Source of the DNA: Cotesia glomerata
Taxonomy: Eukaryota > Arthropoda > Insecta > Hymenoptera > Braconidae
Assembly (NCBI RefSeq): GCF_020080835.1
Contig: NC_058162.1
Coordinates: 2,790,001-2,854,000, forward strand
Reading direction: 5' to 3'
Length of the DNA stretch: 64,000 nucleotides
The stretch's first letter is position 1. Each line of letters begins with the position of its first letter. A program made the translations under genes and the position numbers. Positions 24,644 through 36,389 of this stretch are shown piece after piece. Under the pieces are notes generated by a model. It saw only the letters and a program-made list of their open reading frames with translations. It was not told the origin of the DNA and ran no database searches.

Positions 24644-26611
24644 CACGGAAAAAAAAATTTCGTTCTGGTAACGTAACTGTAGAGTTACCACAACTATACA
24701 CAGTTTACTGTTCGTTGTAGAGTTACAGTAACAAAATGTTATTTAGTTCTGATAACTCAATGTTGTTGAGCTCTCAGAGCTCTATGGGATTGTTCTCAGA
24801 GCCAAACGGTATAGTTGGGAGCGCTCTACGTTGCACAGTAGTGGAGTGCGCTGACATATTATTTCGTTACTGACAAATTATTTTGTTACTAATCCATATT
24901 ATTAAAAATATATGAGGACAATTAAGTTCCCAATTTATTTATTTAAGGAAATAGATTTTTTTTTGTCAAATTGAATTTCGTTAGAACAGTTTTGTATTTA
25001 TGGTTTTTCAAGGTTCATTTGCAGTGACTGTTAATTTAATCCGAACAAAAACAGTTTCACTGTAAAAAAATCGCGCCAAGTCCACGTTCATAAGACTATT
25101 AAGAAAAAAAAAAATTTTTTTTTCTTTACAAAAAGATATAAAATAGAAAAATTAAAAAATCCAAGTAACCGATATGATTGTATAGGATTTTCGGAAATTA
25201 AAAAAAATTTTGTTGTAAATTTAAAAAATAAAAAAAAAATTTTGGAACGTATTTAGTGTGCGTGGTTGCAAAATATTTTACTTTTAATGAAATTCGTAAA
25301 ATCTATTTACTAGGACTTTAAAAAAATTAAAATACACAATGACGCACACCAAGTACGTTCCAAAATTTTTAATTTTTAAATTTTACAACAAAATTTTTTA
25401 ATTTCCGAAAATCATATACAATCATATCGGTTACTTGGATTTTTTAATTTTTCTATTTTATATCTTTATGTAAAGAAAAAAAAATTTTTTTTTTCTTAAT
25501 AGTCTTATGAACGTGGACTTGGCGCGATTTTTTTTACAGTGAAACTGTTTTTGTTCGGATTTCAGTATTTTTTGTAATTATAATAAAAATTTGCAATTGG
25601 TACTAACTTAAATCTCAAGTTGGCTGCATTTTTATAACAAACTATCCCCTTGAAGCTACAGTTTATGTAAAAATAATTGCAGCGCACCCTGGCGGGTGTA
25701 GATGCAAGCTGTGAAATTTATTTTTTTAACTGTAGTTTCCCATCTATTGGAGGATTACCATGCATTCTCAAATTACTTAGTCTGTGGCATGTCACTTTTT
25801 ACATCGAAAAAAAGTCAGGATCGAAATTTTTGAGCTTGCTATAGTTTTTGCTGATAAAATTTAATAATTTCAAGTAAATTAATGGTTATAATTGAATATA
25901 ATTAATTGATATCAGTAAAATAAAGTATGAATTACTGTTATAATATAAAATTTAGGAACAAGAAGTACCGTCGAATTAAATAAAATTTTGCAACCTCGAA
26001 ATACCGTTCTGCTTACAGTAAACACACTCGGTAGTCTGGCGCTCCGTTTACAACGGATTTGAACGGAACTTGGCGCCAGATTCTACCGAATCTGTGGATT
26101 TATTAGTTGAATATATTGTGATAAGTGATAAGTTATCGGAATACATTAAAAAGACCCCATTTAACACAAAATAAAATTTATTTTCGTTTATCTTTTCTTG
26201 TGCATATACGGTAGTGATTTTATGTCCAATATTTATTGATATAATTAAGAAAATGAGATAATTTTGTGACGACCATATTTTTATTTTACAAATAATTTTT
26301 ATTTGTAATATTAATTCTATTATTATTTTATTTCTATTACAATACTATTCTTATTTGTCAAATACAATTATTGTTGGCAATATAAATTCATTCTGCCGCA
26401 TGTATTTATTAAATTTCCAAAAATTTGTTATAGTCTTAGAACGATCCTGTAGAGTTGTGAGAGGTAAATAACGTTTAGCTCTCAGAGCTCAACGATGTAG
26501 AGTTGCAGGAGCCAAACGGTATTGTTACTATAAGAATACGTTAACCTACTGGAACTTTTTACAATTAACTAACTACTATAGAGTTCCTATAGCAAAATTT
26601 TTTTCTCCGTG
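24644..26611. mobile_element. 2-kb TIR element with CACGGAAAAA ends
   Basis: Left end CACGGAAAAAAAAATTTCGT and right end (reverse complement CACGGAGAAAAAAATTTTGC) are inverted repeats. Both flanks contain related direct motifs, GAGCTCTCAGAGCTC and GAGCCAAACGGTAT (near 24771 and 26478). The body carries the foldback at 25041-25558 and a shorter palindrome at about 26028-26096. No coding frame. The ends resemble the element at 56878-57615. Confidence 0.6.
25041..25558. mobile_element. 518-bp foldback element with arms over 200 bp
   Basis: The left arm begins CCGAACAAAAACAGTTTCAC and the right arm is its near-perfect reverse complement ending TTGTTCGG. The arms can be followed through GCGCCAAGTCCACGTTCATA and TTTTGGAACGT towards a short central spacer near 25270-25330. 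No coding frame. Inserted inside the 24644-26611 element. Confidence 0.85.
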
Positions 26612-28227
26612 CACTAATAAGAATAGTGATTTTTAAAAAACTCGGTTTCTTCTTCAGCAAAATATCAAAATAAAAATATGGCCGACTTAAATTAACTTCA
26701 TTTGACACAGATGCATATAATATGTTTATAATACAGTGGACCTCTTTATTATAATTAGGGCCAGGACTTTCACAGTTGTTTAAATAAGCATTCATATGTT
26801 TAACCTTAAATTTGAATAAAGAAAAAACGCCAATTTCCTGGCCCTAATTATAATTGATAAATTAATAATAATTAATTTAACAGGTATAATTAAATTTAAG
26901 AAAATTTAATTAATTATAATTCAATTAAATATTTAAGAAGACGTACATTGGATATAAAAAAAACTTGGATAAAAATACTTTGTATTCTGGGTGAAAAAAA
27001 AAACTTTTTTTTCAGTGTAGAACAATCGAAATGACCTTGATCGAAGTGAAATCTTCTTGAATCAAAAACGGATTTTTGATTCATAGCGCAATAAAATTCT
27101 ATCAGAAATAATAATAGAGACAGTTCTAAAAATGTTCAAATTTACCTTCAATGTTCAAATTGATCGAGTTATTATTTATTTTATCGTGAATTTACAAGTC
27201 CAAATTAAAGTTTTTATATTGATTTAATTATCTAAAGTTCTCAGAAAAAATTTTTTTTTTCATTAAATTTTTAAGTTTCTTAAAATTAGAAACGTGTGAT
27301 AATTTTAAATTTCGTTTACAACACAACTTTAGAATCAATTAACTTACATATGGTCACAATCGTGCATACAAATTAAACGTAATACATAGTACTGTTCTTG
27401 AAGTACTTCCTTCTATTCTCTGCGTTCCATTGTAGCTCGTAGCCGTCTGTATCTGATATCAAAGCCAATTCAGTAGTTTCGCTGTGCAACATTTAATTTT
27501 AATTCTAATTCCAATTCACTGAAGCTCTTACCTGCTATTTTGATCACTGTTGAAAAATATGGTAGCTTTGTATTGATTTATATTTAATTGAGCAACCTAC
27601 GGATTTACTAATCTATTTTTGGTAGTTAAGGGGAAAATTCAACACTAAGTTGCGGAGCTTTTAATAATTATAATAATTATTTAGCCAAGATAGTTAACAT
27701 CGTAGAGGTTATTTCACAGGATTATTATTTTATGGTTATGATTATAATTACGAGAAATGAGAAGTGAGAGGGAAAAAGAAGGATAATGATGAGAAAATAA
27801 AAGCTGCTGGAGGTATAATGTTAAAAGTTTCATTGTTTTTTTAACTGCTAACTCAACAAAGGCTTTTAAAGCGTATTAAATAATATCATTTTTTGATTTT
27901 TCAATTTAAATTTTAATTATTTTCTCGGGGAAACCGAGACTGGGCAATTACTTTTGGCTTTTAAGTTATTTCTATATCTAGAAAGCTTTAAAAGACCGAG
28001 TATTTATTCTGAAAAGTTTTTTTTAGGGGAGTCGACATTTCAATATAATTTATTTCTTCTGAAGGACTTGATTTGAAAAAAATATTTTACGCTGTAAAAT
28101 AATTTTTGTTTAATTTTAGAAAATTTTGGTCTTGATTTAAAATATTTATGACTCAATTATTAAAAAATAAATTCTTTTTTCAACCTTGTTTTGATGCTGA
28201 GGATGAACAAATTGATATTAATATTAA
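26612..28227. other. Intergenic DNA, no supported gene
   Basis: AT-rich with a moderately GC-richer patch at 27400-27540 that shows no open frame or RNA motif. Short inverted phrases GGGCCAGGA and TCCTGGCCC lie near 26758 and 26836. Confidence 0.5.
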
Positions 28228-29689
28228 GGGGGTATTCTGGTCTAGAAGCCTAAATTTTAGGCATTTTTCAAACTAACATAAAAAAAAAATTAAGAACATT
28301 TTTACTATCGGTTTTTGTATATGATGTTTATTAACGTTTCAAGAATATAAAAAAAAATTGAAAAAAAAAAAAATGATAAATTGGACAAATTACAGGTCGG
28401 TGAAGTGGGGGCTACAAAAAAAACGGTGCACCCTGGTTGACATGATTCCAGCCCTTGTAGTGATCTGAAACAAAAAAATTTGAAAAATTCTCAATCTGTA
28501 AAGATGCCGCTATCGCGTTGACCTTAGTCAAAAAAAAAAAAAAAAAATTCACAAAATGGCGTCGACATGAAACATCAATTTTTTTTTACCCCCTTTTTTT
28601 GACCTTTTCGAATTTTTCAAAAATACTCCAAATTGAAATTTTTTAAAATCCAAGGCAGACGCGATAGAGAGATATATAAAGAAGATTCCCACCAAATTTC
28701 AAAAGAATCGGTCGGGTAGAACTTGAGATATCATGTCAACCACTTCAAAAAAAGTAGTTTTGAGAAAAACGCGTTTAAAGTTTGAGAAACAATTATAGTA
28801 GAATAACTCGTATAATAACATTCAATACTCACTTTGGATTAATCGGCGATTCCAGATCCATACATTGGGCCTTCCTCAACTTCATATTCGATGTTTTGTG
28901 AAGTTCTTTCAGCTAATCGAGCTGTTCTGCCTTCTTTGGAAGCAGCAGTAGCTCGTAGCTCAGAGCGCTCAATCCGAACTTCGTTACGTCTGATAGCAAA
29001 TGAATGAGCTTTAGTACCAACGGTGATGCCCATAAGTTCCATCATTTTTAAGATGGGTAAATAACCTTCATTAAAAATGGCAACAGCTAAATAATTCGCA
29101 ATTTGAATTGTTTGAGATCCAGCGTGAATATGCTTGGGAGCAAAAGTCCATATTAATGAATTGAGCGATTCATTGTTATTTTGAGTTTCGGATCCCAAAC
29201 ATTTTTAAGCAAATAAAAAAAACAAAATTTATTATTTCACAAAACTATCCACAGAGCACTTGTCTACTTCGCTTCAAGATTGAAACTAAACTGAACAGAA
29301 TAATAAATGATAAACAATATCAACATTATAACTTTCGCATTGAACAGTTCCTGGTATATTTAATATGTATATTCCTAGTATATTAAGTATGTATAAAGGT
29401 ATATATAGAAGTATAAAAATATATATTGAATATATATGAAGGCTTATGTCGAAAACAAAAGAGTTCTTGGAAAGAACGAGTGCTCAAGTCTTCCAGGAAC
29501 TGCCACTGTTTATTGTGTGATTCGCGACGATCGGCCGGCTTAGATGCTGCGTCACAAAATCGACTGTATCTTCGAAAATAATTCGAATTTTGAAAAATCC
29601 ATTTAAGGACATATTTTTAAGGGTCTAAACTTTGAAAATATGCAAAAAAAAAAATCGATTTTTTCAAATTTCTAGACCAGAATACCCCC
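28228..29689 (-). mobile_element. Kolobok-like element, TTAA target, internally deleted
   Basis: Ends are GGGGGTATTCTGGTCTAGAA and its exact reverse complement, flanked by TTAA on both sides (28224-28227, 29690-29693). A TTAA target narrows the superfamily to piggyBac or Kolobok. The encoded protein fragment (28839-29206, minus) resembles the C-terminus of the Mutator-like/Kolobok transposase group and not piggyBac. Full-length relatives would need several hundred more codons, so this copy is deleted and non-autonomous. Confidence 0.8.
28839..29206 (-). pseudogene. Transposase C-terminal fragment (Kolobok/Mutator-like)
   Basis: About 120 codons on the minus strand. An in-frame TAA lies just upstream (about 29206), then KCLGSETQNNNESLNSLIW, then NYLAVAIFNEGYLPILKMM. 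This follows a pattern I associate with the end of a transposase group found in many invertebrates: a Cys, then TQNxNExLNSxIW, then an AxxxFNxG block. The catalytic part would lie upstream and is missing. There is no ATG; the frame can only be entered at non-AUG codons. It sits inside a TTAA-flanked TIR element, which fits a dead transposase and not a host gene. Confidence 0.72.
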
Positions 29690-31488
29690 TTAAACATTTT
29701 CGACATTTACATAGCGAATATTACTGTTTGAAATAGTAATTTCTTCCATGTAAATAATAAATTGTAGCATTTAAATGATACCTAAATATTATAAAGTGAT
29801 TGTTAAAATCACGATTTTACTGTTTGAAATGGTAATTTTTTCCAATTAATCATTACCTATTATTTATTACACTTTACTTTTTTTCTACAGAAAAAAATCC
29901 AAATAATTTTCAGATGTCTATTAATTTAATTATTCTTTCACTTAAGAAAATTTCTTATAAATCATAACCACAAACCCATTTAATTTTTCCATCAACGACA
30001 AGTCTACTTTATTATTACTCCCAAAAATAAACCGAAGTATTCCCAAAGTACACAGAATAGACTAGGGAATAAAGTCGTAGACAATTAGGCAGGAGCAAAT
30101 ACAAGTATTGGCATCGTCTTGATAACATGATCAAGGCCTTGATGACAAGACACCGCCTCTCTCGCGTACTCCATTATTATTAGTATACCTTAACAGCGTT
30201 AGTATGCGTGCCGGTCCGTAGACACATCTTCCAATATTATGCATTTACTTGCATTAACAACTGGCGATAGCTATTGCATCATAAATAATTCACAGTGTGT
30301 ACCTACACGTAATATATATACAATATATTACACCTACATAAACCGCAATCGCAATTGCTACGCAATTAAAAACAATTCAACCCTAAAATTAATAATAACA
30401 TCAATTATCGTTGCTGTTATTATTGGCTTATTTATATTTCAGTAATATGTTATGTGTTATACAATATAATTATATGAATAAGCACAGGTACAGAAGGGAG
30501 ACGCTAATAGACGGGTTTTATTATATTAAATTCTGTCGAGCCGGGAAATACAATTAATTTAATGGTAAATCCCATGTTAACTTCTGCATCTCTGCATATA
30601 TGCATCTGCTTTTATGAATGTATAATAATATTAGATTATATTTGAATTATTATATATACAATGGTAATGGCAGACGAAGAGGAGGGTCTACTAATTCTTG
30701 TCTTGTACACTTTAAAGCACTAGACTAAAGCATCAGATTAACGATGTACGTGCTTAATTTATTGTCCAATTGTACAGTTGATATGCAAAGGAATACTTAT
30801 ATTAATTCGGAATTTAAGATATGCTTTCACTGATATGTTTACAAAAAAATCTATATTTTTCTCTTAGAAGATTCTAATTGTTCAAACATACATTTTAACA
30901 GTGTTTATTTATTTTTATTTATTAAATTTTGATCCAAGAGTAAGTGCTGCCTAAACATTATCATAATTAAATAAATAACAGAATGGGTACATATTAAAAT
31001 ATGTTTTAAACTTGAATTAATAATTATAATAAAAAAAAAAAAATAATAATTAGGATTATTAAAAATTTTTATTCAATCTTAACATGGCTTTGTAAGAAAA
31101 TATTTTAGATTTTTATAAAAATTAAAAACTTCATGTTTAAGTTTAATATTTACAATATTTGGTAACAAAAAACACTTTCTTATATTTATTTTTATAACAA
31201 TTGTTCTTAAAAATTATTTTTAAACTGTCGAAAAATTGAAAAACTAAACAATTCATTTGATTATTATATAAAACATGAAAAATATAAAAAAAATTAAAAA
31301 TTTACAAAAGTTTCATACAAAAACATAAATTTGATTAATGAGTACAAAAATGAATAAATAAAAATCTGATGAGTACAATTATTTCCTACGCTTAAATTGC
31401 CGAAAGCGTTCAATATTCTTTCTTGAACTCCAAGGGTTTTTTTTCTTTTGACTTGGCTGCTAGGTTGAATAAGCATTTTTTTATCCGC
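29690..31488. other. Intergenic DNA with a repeat fragment
   Basis: Bases 29700-29895 (from CGACATTTACATAGCGAATA to TTTTTTTCTACAG) recur at about 57410-57612 inside a TIR element and, diverged, at 40746-40915. The 29.7 and 40.7 kb copies are partial. The rest is AT-rich with no gene. On the minus strand AATAAA hexamers near 31070 and 31184 could serve the NET-domain gene. Confidence 0.5.
31294..31485 (-). other. In-frame extension after the NET-gene stop, with a 50-bp duplication
   Basis: After the TAA of the NET-domain gene the same frame stays open for about 64 more codons. The DNA around the stop is an imperfect tandem duplication: CTAGGTTGAATAAGCA (31460-31475) and CTAGGTTGGATAGACA (31508-31523). 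As a result the C-terminal SIQPSNHV is echoed after the stop as LIQPSSQV. The extension (KRKKTLGVQERILNAFGNLS) is basic, then hydrophobic. Either the stop is recent, or this is 3' UTR that happens to be open. Confidence 0.4.
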
Positions 31489-32133
31489 TTATGTCAAAAC
31501 ATGGTTACTAGGTTGGATAGACACTGGATTTTTTTTCGCCGATGTCAGAATATAATCTATCCGTTCTAAGACTATTGACACCTTGGTGCACCTTGGATCC
31601 AAAGGGATTGATTCTTCAATCTCGTCTTCACCGTCAGTATCTGATTCACTTAAATCGAGATGTACTTTTATATCTCGTTTCATAATGATCTTTACTGACT
31701 TATTTATATCATCAGTAAATACATTACAGTAGTAGCTGCTGTCTAACAACTTCTTGAAGTTTTCTTCAGTCTTATCACTATGGAAAGTACTGTCAATTAC
31801 TTCCTCATCGCTGCTACTATCGCTGTCACTGTCATCCTCAAACAAATAGTTCGGAAGGTATTCTTTTACGGCATTCAGCATAACTTCATTTCCCTGAACT
31901 TTCTTTTTCAATTCTTCCATACTGAGAATACACTTTTGTTTATTTCTCATTATTATTTGAACCGCTATATAGACTTTTCTGAGCATAGCTGATGAAAAAG
32001 ACCAAAAGTCAAGCTCGCCATCAACTATCGCATCAGGTTGTAATTTTTCTATAATTTTGGCTACTTGAATTATTTCTTCTTCAGGCAGCCTCATTATGTC
32101 CAGAGCAAGCATTATTCTGAGTTTTCCCGACAT
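31489..32133 (-). CDS. Orphan NET/ET-domain acidic protein, 214 aa
   Basis: Single-exon frame with an insect-like start context (CAAAATG). Residues about 6-62 resemble the NET/extraterminal domain of BET proteins. LALDIMRLPEEEI matches the opening helix (LxxDIxKLPxxxL), and GELDFWSF followed by LR matches the EIDFxxLxxxTLR core. BET proteins carry this domain after two bromodomains; there is none here. The rest is acidic: DDSDSDSSSDEE at about 100-111, and SESDTDGEDEIEES at about 163-176. ET domains bind short basic-hydrophobic peptides of chromatin proteins and some viral proteins, so a nuclear, protein-binding role is inferred. A single TAA stop separates it from another 65 in-frame codons. 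It could be a host gene, a domesticated fragment or part of a mobile element. No TIRs were seen around it. Confidence 0.6.
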   Translation of the reverse strand: MSGKLRIMLALDIMRLPEEEIIQVAKIIEKLQPDAIVDGELDFWSFSSAMLRKVYIAVQIIMRNKQKCILSMEELKKKVQGNEVMLNAVKEYLPNYLFEDDSDSDSSSDEEVIDSTFHSDKTEENFKKLLDSSYYCNVFTDDINKSVKIIMKRDIKVHLDLSESDTDGEDEIEESIPLDPRCTKVSIVLERIDYILTSAKKNPVSIQPSNHVLT

Positions 32134-33387
32134 TTTGAGTTTTTTTGATCAAACAAATAATTTCACAAAATAGCACTCAATCAAATCACTACACCAAAAT
32201 AATTTGCAATAGAGTATCGAAAACTGTATTGAGCTTCAAAACGTATTGCACGGATGTAGTTTTTAATCAAAGTGGATCTTTGACAGAATTATTGGTTAAT
32301 ATCAAAAATATATTAACGATTATAGGCAAAATTTTCAACTAGTAAACGTTTGAAATAACTTTGAATATTACCGTCTGATCAGGTTGGAGTATGTCCTAAG
32401 ACTGATTTTGAAAATAATTAAGTACAGCCAAATACCTGATCAGTATAGCAAAATTTTGCTACAGTTGAAAAATAGTATAGTTCAAAAATTTGACCTTTGA
32501 AATCCAGATAAAGTCATATCGAATAAGAAGGCTTTATTCAGGTAGGATTTAGCAATTAGATACAATTCAATTGAAAGGATAATTACTGAATGTACTAATA
32601 ACTGTATAAGCAGATGGCGCTTGATGACAATAGGTATACAATTATTTATGACTAAAGAAAAAAGAAAAAATCTTTTCAATTAATATTTTATAATCCCATT
32701 AAAATAATTCCTGTAATTTTTCTAGTTATATCTCCGAGTCTAAGCGCCTACAAATATTTTTTTCTTTAAAATTTTTATGACATAATTTAAAATAAATAGA
32801 CGCCATTTTAGTTCAAGGAATCACTTGATTTTTGTAAAGCGAGTGTAGAGCACAATCTCATCCGCTTCGCTTATGAGACGTGCAATTATTGGCTCAACGA
32901 AAAAATTGGTTTATAATAAATAAAAATTGTACACTGCAAATGAAAAATTTCATTCCTTACAGAATACAAAGTTTGATTAGGCGAGTATTCTTACAGTAAG
33001 AGTATTTACAGTAAAAATAATTGTGAGTAAAAGTCTGAGTCATTACTTGTATACACAGTAATACCAATTCTAATCCTCGTAAATACCCGATGCTATTATA
33101 GTAAAGCAAACGTAATGGTGGCGCCAGCATTAGAATCTACATATTTTCGTTTGTAATAATTTACCATTCAAATAAGAAAGGTCATTCTAAATGAGATAGT
33201 CTTTAAGCGTTCCGTCCGGTTTCTTGGAAAATAAAAGGCCTAAAGTAATTACCAAAAGTATTTTGGGCGCCTTCAGAAAAATTGAAAGTAACAGCAAGAA
33301 TACAATAATATAATAAATTAAAATTTTAGATAATCTAGTCATAAATAAATTTCAATGTTAGATTTAATATTTTAAATAATATATATG
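32134..33387. other. Intergenic DNA with a fragment of the 570-bp element
   Basis: Bases about 32790-32883 match the right end of the 570-bp element (TTTTAGTTCAAGGAATCACT to TTATGAGACGTGC). This is a fourth, truncated copy about 0.65 kb upstream of the NET gene start. The remainder is AT-rich with no recognised gene. Confidence 0.55.
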
Positions 33388-34646
33388 GGGCATTCCATGC
33401 CAACTCGTTCTATAGCCCAGTCGGCAGGGAAATATTAGGCCGTTTGTTTACGACTTCCAATGCAAATGAGGTAAATTGCAATTTTTTTTTTTAAATACTT
33501 AGAAAAATATGTAGATCATTTTTACAAAAAAAAAAAAAATCGCGGAAATTCAATTGTTTAAAAAATAGCCTTTTTGCAAGTAGCTTTACATTGAAATATC
33601 TCGGAAACTACGCAAAAGTAGTCGAGACATGCTGCATATGAAATTTAGAGAATTAAATAAGGAACAAAATGAGCCAAACTCGATGTCTCTACGACCAATA
33701 GTTTACGAGATATCAATTTTTTAATTAAAAAAAACGCGGTTCCGCTCAAGCGCTGATAAACAAATAGCTGTATCTCGGCGAAAAATCATTTGATTTACTT
33801 TTTTTTTTTTTAATTAAAGCTATTGTTGTCCTCTATAAACAAAAAAATCAGCTAAGCTCAAAAAAATTTTTTTGAATTTATATGAATAATTTTCTGTTTT
33901 TCGAATTTTTGCATTAAAAAATAGTTAAAATTAAAAAAAAAATATTTTTTTTGCATAAAAATGTTTTTCCGTCAACATAGAATCAATACGAATAAAAAAA
34001 ATTTTTTTAATGCAAATAAACAGTTAAGTTTAAAAAAAATATGAGCTCTGCGGGGATTCGATGTCCGGATTCGAGGAAGTGCGCGTGCGCCATTCCCCTC
34101 AAACCGTGTCGGAGAATGTTAGGGGAAATAATAATAATGTGAAGCGAATAATAACAATAGTAAGTGCTCGTCCAGATTTTCATCATTTTTATAATTTTTT
34201 CTAAGTCTTAATTAACTTTTGAAAAATCAATTTCACAATATAGGTATCGAACGATTCAGAATTTCATGAATCGTAAAGATATCCTATCATGTGAAGAACT
34301 TTTTTTTGAAAAATTTTTTCCGTATGTTTAAACAAATAGTTAATTAACAATTAAAAATTTGTTTCCATAATGTAGGTATTAAACGATTCAGAATTTCATG
34401 AATCGTAAAGATATCCTATCGTGTAGAGAACTTTTTTTTAATAAATTTTTTTTATTTGTTTAAACAATTTCGCTGAAATTTTGACACTTTTTTGTACCCC
34501 TAGAAAAAGGTTTTTATGAATTTTTTCATCCATCCAATCAGGAGATATGAATTTGTTAAGATTTCGGGGATTTTTTTTTTTTTAAATAGCCATAACTTGG
34601 TGGAAAATTGTCCGATTTGGGTCTTCTTTTTTCAAAATTCGTGTTT
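33388..34646. repeat. Repeat-derived region with GGGGCATTCCATGCCAAC start
   Basis: The stretch starts with GGGGCATTCCATGCCAAC and resembles an ancient non-coding transposon body (phrases like ATATCTCGGAAACTACGCAA and GTATCTCGGCGAAAAATCAT). A GC-richer patch lies at 34040-34120. Near its right side a segment of about 75 bp is repeated directly with a 132-bp period: CGATTCAGAATTTCATGAAT at 34252 and 34384, itself a small hairpin. No coding. Confidence 0.4.
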
Positions 34647-35134
34647 CCCCCACGGAAAAATTATGTATCCTAGAATATATGTTGGGAATATATCCTAGTA
34701 TATATTCAAGGATAACTGCTGAGTATATGAAAATTCGCCGAAAAATATATCTTAGGATATATTCTAGAATATATCCTCCGATATATCCTAGAATATATTC
34801 TAGGGTATATTCTAGTATATATCCTAGAATATATCTTAAAATATATCCTAGGATATATTCTAAGATATATATACATGTGTTACGTCCATTGATTATGAAC
34901 TAGACTGTAGATCTCAAAAAAATTTTACGTACAACGGGACACATACGAGCTCAAGTATATATATATATATATATCCATGGATATATTCGGGATATATAAT
35001 GGAATATATACTAGCACATATATCCTAGCGTATATTTTTTGGCGAATTTTCGTATATTCCAGCATATATTCTAGAGTATATTCTAGGATATATTCCCAGC
35101 ATATATTCTAGGATATATAATTTTTCCGTAGGGG
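34647..35134. mobile_element. 488-bp palindromic MITE built of TATATCCTAGAA units
   Basis: Ends CCCCCACGGAAAAATTAT and its near-exact reverse complement. The arms are made of about 20 variants of a 12-bp unit around ATATCCTAGAAT, inverted in the right half. The 12-bp phase gives a spurious reading frame of Arg-Ile-Tyr-Pro repeats (34679-34903) that is not a gene. Possible TTT target duplication. Confidence 0.72.
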
Positions 35135-35149
35135 TTTTTGACGAATTTT

Positions 35150-35252
35150 CTAAAAAATTTTTAAGAAAGTACAGGACAATTTGACAAAAGTCATTATTTA
35201 ATAAAGTAAAATTTTATTTATTTATAGTTCACAAGTCACGGCAGTCACACAT
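35150..35252 (+). mobile_element. Helitron 3' fragment D
   Basis: Matches the family from AAGAAAGTACAG through TTATAGTTCACAAGTCACGG into the first arm of the 3' hairpin (CGGCAGTCACA), where it breaks off into an ATTAATGATTAATGATTAAT repeat. The second arm and CTAG are missing. Confidence 0.75.
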
Positions 35253-36183
35253 TAATGATTAATGATTAATACTATAAATTATTATTAACAGTTAGCTATC
35301 ATTATTGATTATTGATGAGAAGTATCATGAATTTTTATAAATGAATTATTGAGTATGTCATGAAAATTTTACCGTCATTTTTTAGTTTAAATTGTAAAAG
35401 CAGTAAATGTTTTGAAAAATCTAATAGTTTATTTACACAAAAGTAATATCGCCAATAATGTATGCCTTGAATAGAAAGTTAAGTAAATTTATTGGATTGT
35501 CAGGGACAGAGGTTGGAAGGAAAATAATAAATAGAGACCGCGGGACAAGGATAACGAAAAGGAAAGGAAAAGGGCCAGGGACAAAGAAGATGAAATGAGG
35601 GAAAGAGGGAAAAAGTGTTGGAGGTTTAAAATGAAATCGAGTGTCTGACACTTTGACTCGATCGATTATTCACGTACGTCACATCACTTGTTGAGAGATA
35701 AGAGAGTCTCAAATGAAAGATGACACTGGATACGAGTCGAGTGAGAATAGATGAAATCGAGTATGTATGCTCTACTGGTACAAGCCCTTTGACTGAAAAA
35801 CTCTGTCACTGTCAATTTATACTCTACTTCTCGTTATATGTTGTATATCTGCTATTAGTTATTGATATTTTTATTATGCTATTTATGAATTCTACATAAA
35901 ATATGCAATTCAATCCAGGTTTTTATTACTACTCATATTATTATTATTATTGACAAAATGACTATATGAATTTTCTGTGGAGTATAATGACCTAAAAAAT
36001 TATTTTCGTTCATAACATTTTCACATGCTATAAAAATAATTACATAAAAAAAAAAACAAACAAGAATAATAATTACAAATAAAATTTATTGAAAGATATT
36101 TTTGGCAACATATATAGTTTTGATTCCAAAAAAAAAATGTTCTTCTCTTCTCAAATATCACTATACAATTAATCAATATATTA
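35253..36183. other. Intergenic DNA, no supported gene
   Basis: AT-rich, with one GC-richer purine-rich patch at 35500-35640. The minus-strand frame there (35433-35651) is proline/phenylalanine-rich low complexity and not convincing. Confidence 0.5.
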
Positions 36184-36389
36184 TCTATTTTATTAAGAGA
36201 ATAAGGAAAATTTTGTGGCCAGTGTATTTATATGATAAAATGGGTTTTTATGGTTAAATTTGGTATCGTTGGAAAAGTCTTGATTTGAGTTTGTCTCTTT
36301 TCAAGGTTTCATATCATTCTCACCAATACTAAATTTATTATGATGAGTATTTGGACTGCATTCGAAAATGCTTTATCTCTAGATACGTA

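Noticed and set aside
34679..34903. 74-codon frame rich in Arg-Ile-Tyr-Pro
   Set aside because: A by-product of the 12-bp period of a palindromic MITE.
35433..35651. 72-codon Pro/Phe-rich frame
   Set aside because: Low-complexity reading of a purine-rich patch; no domain.
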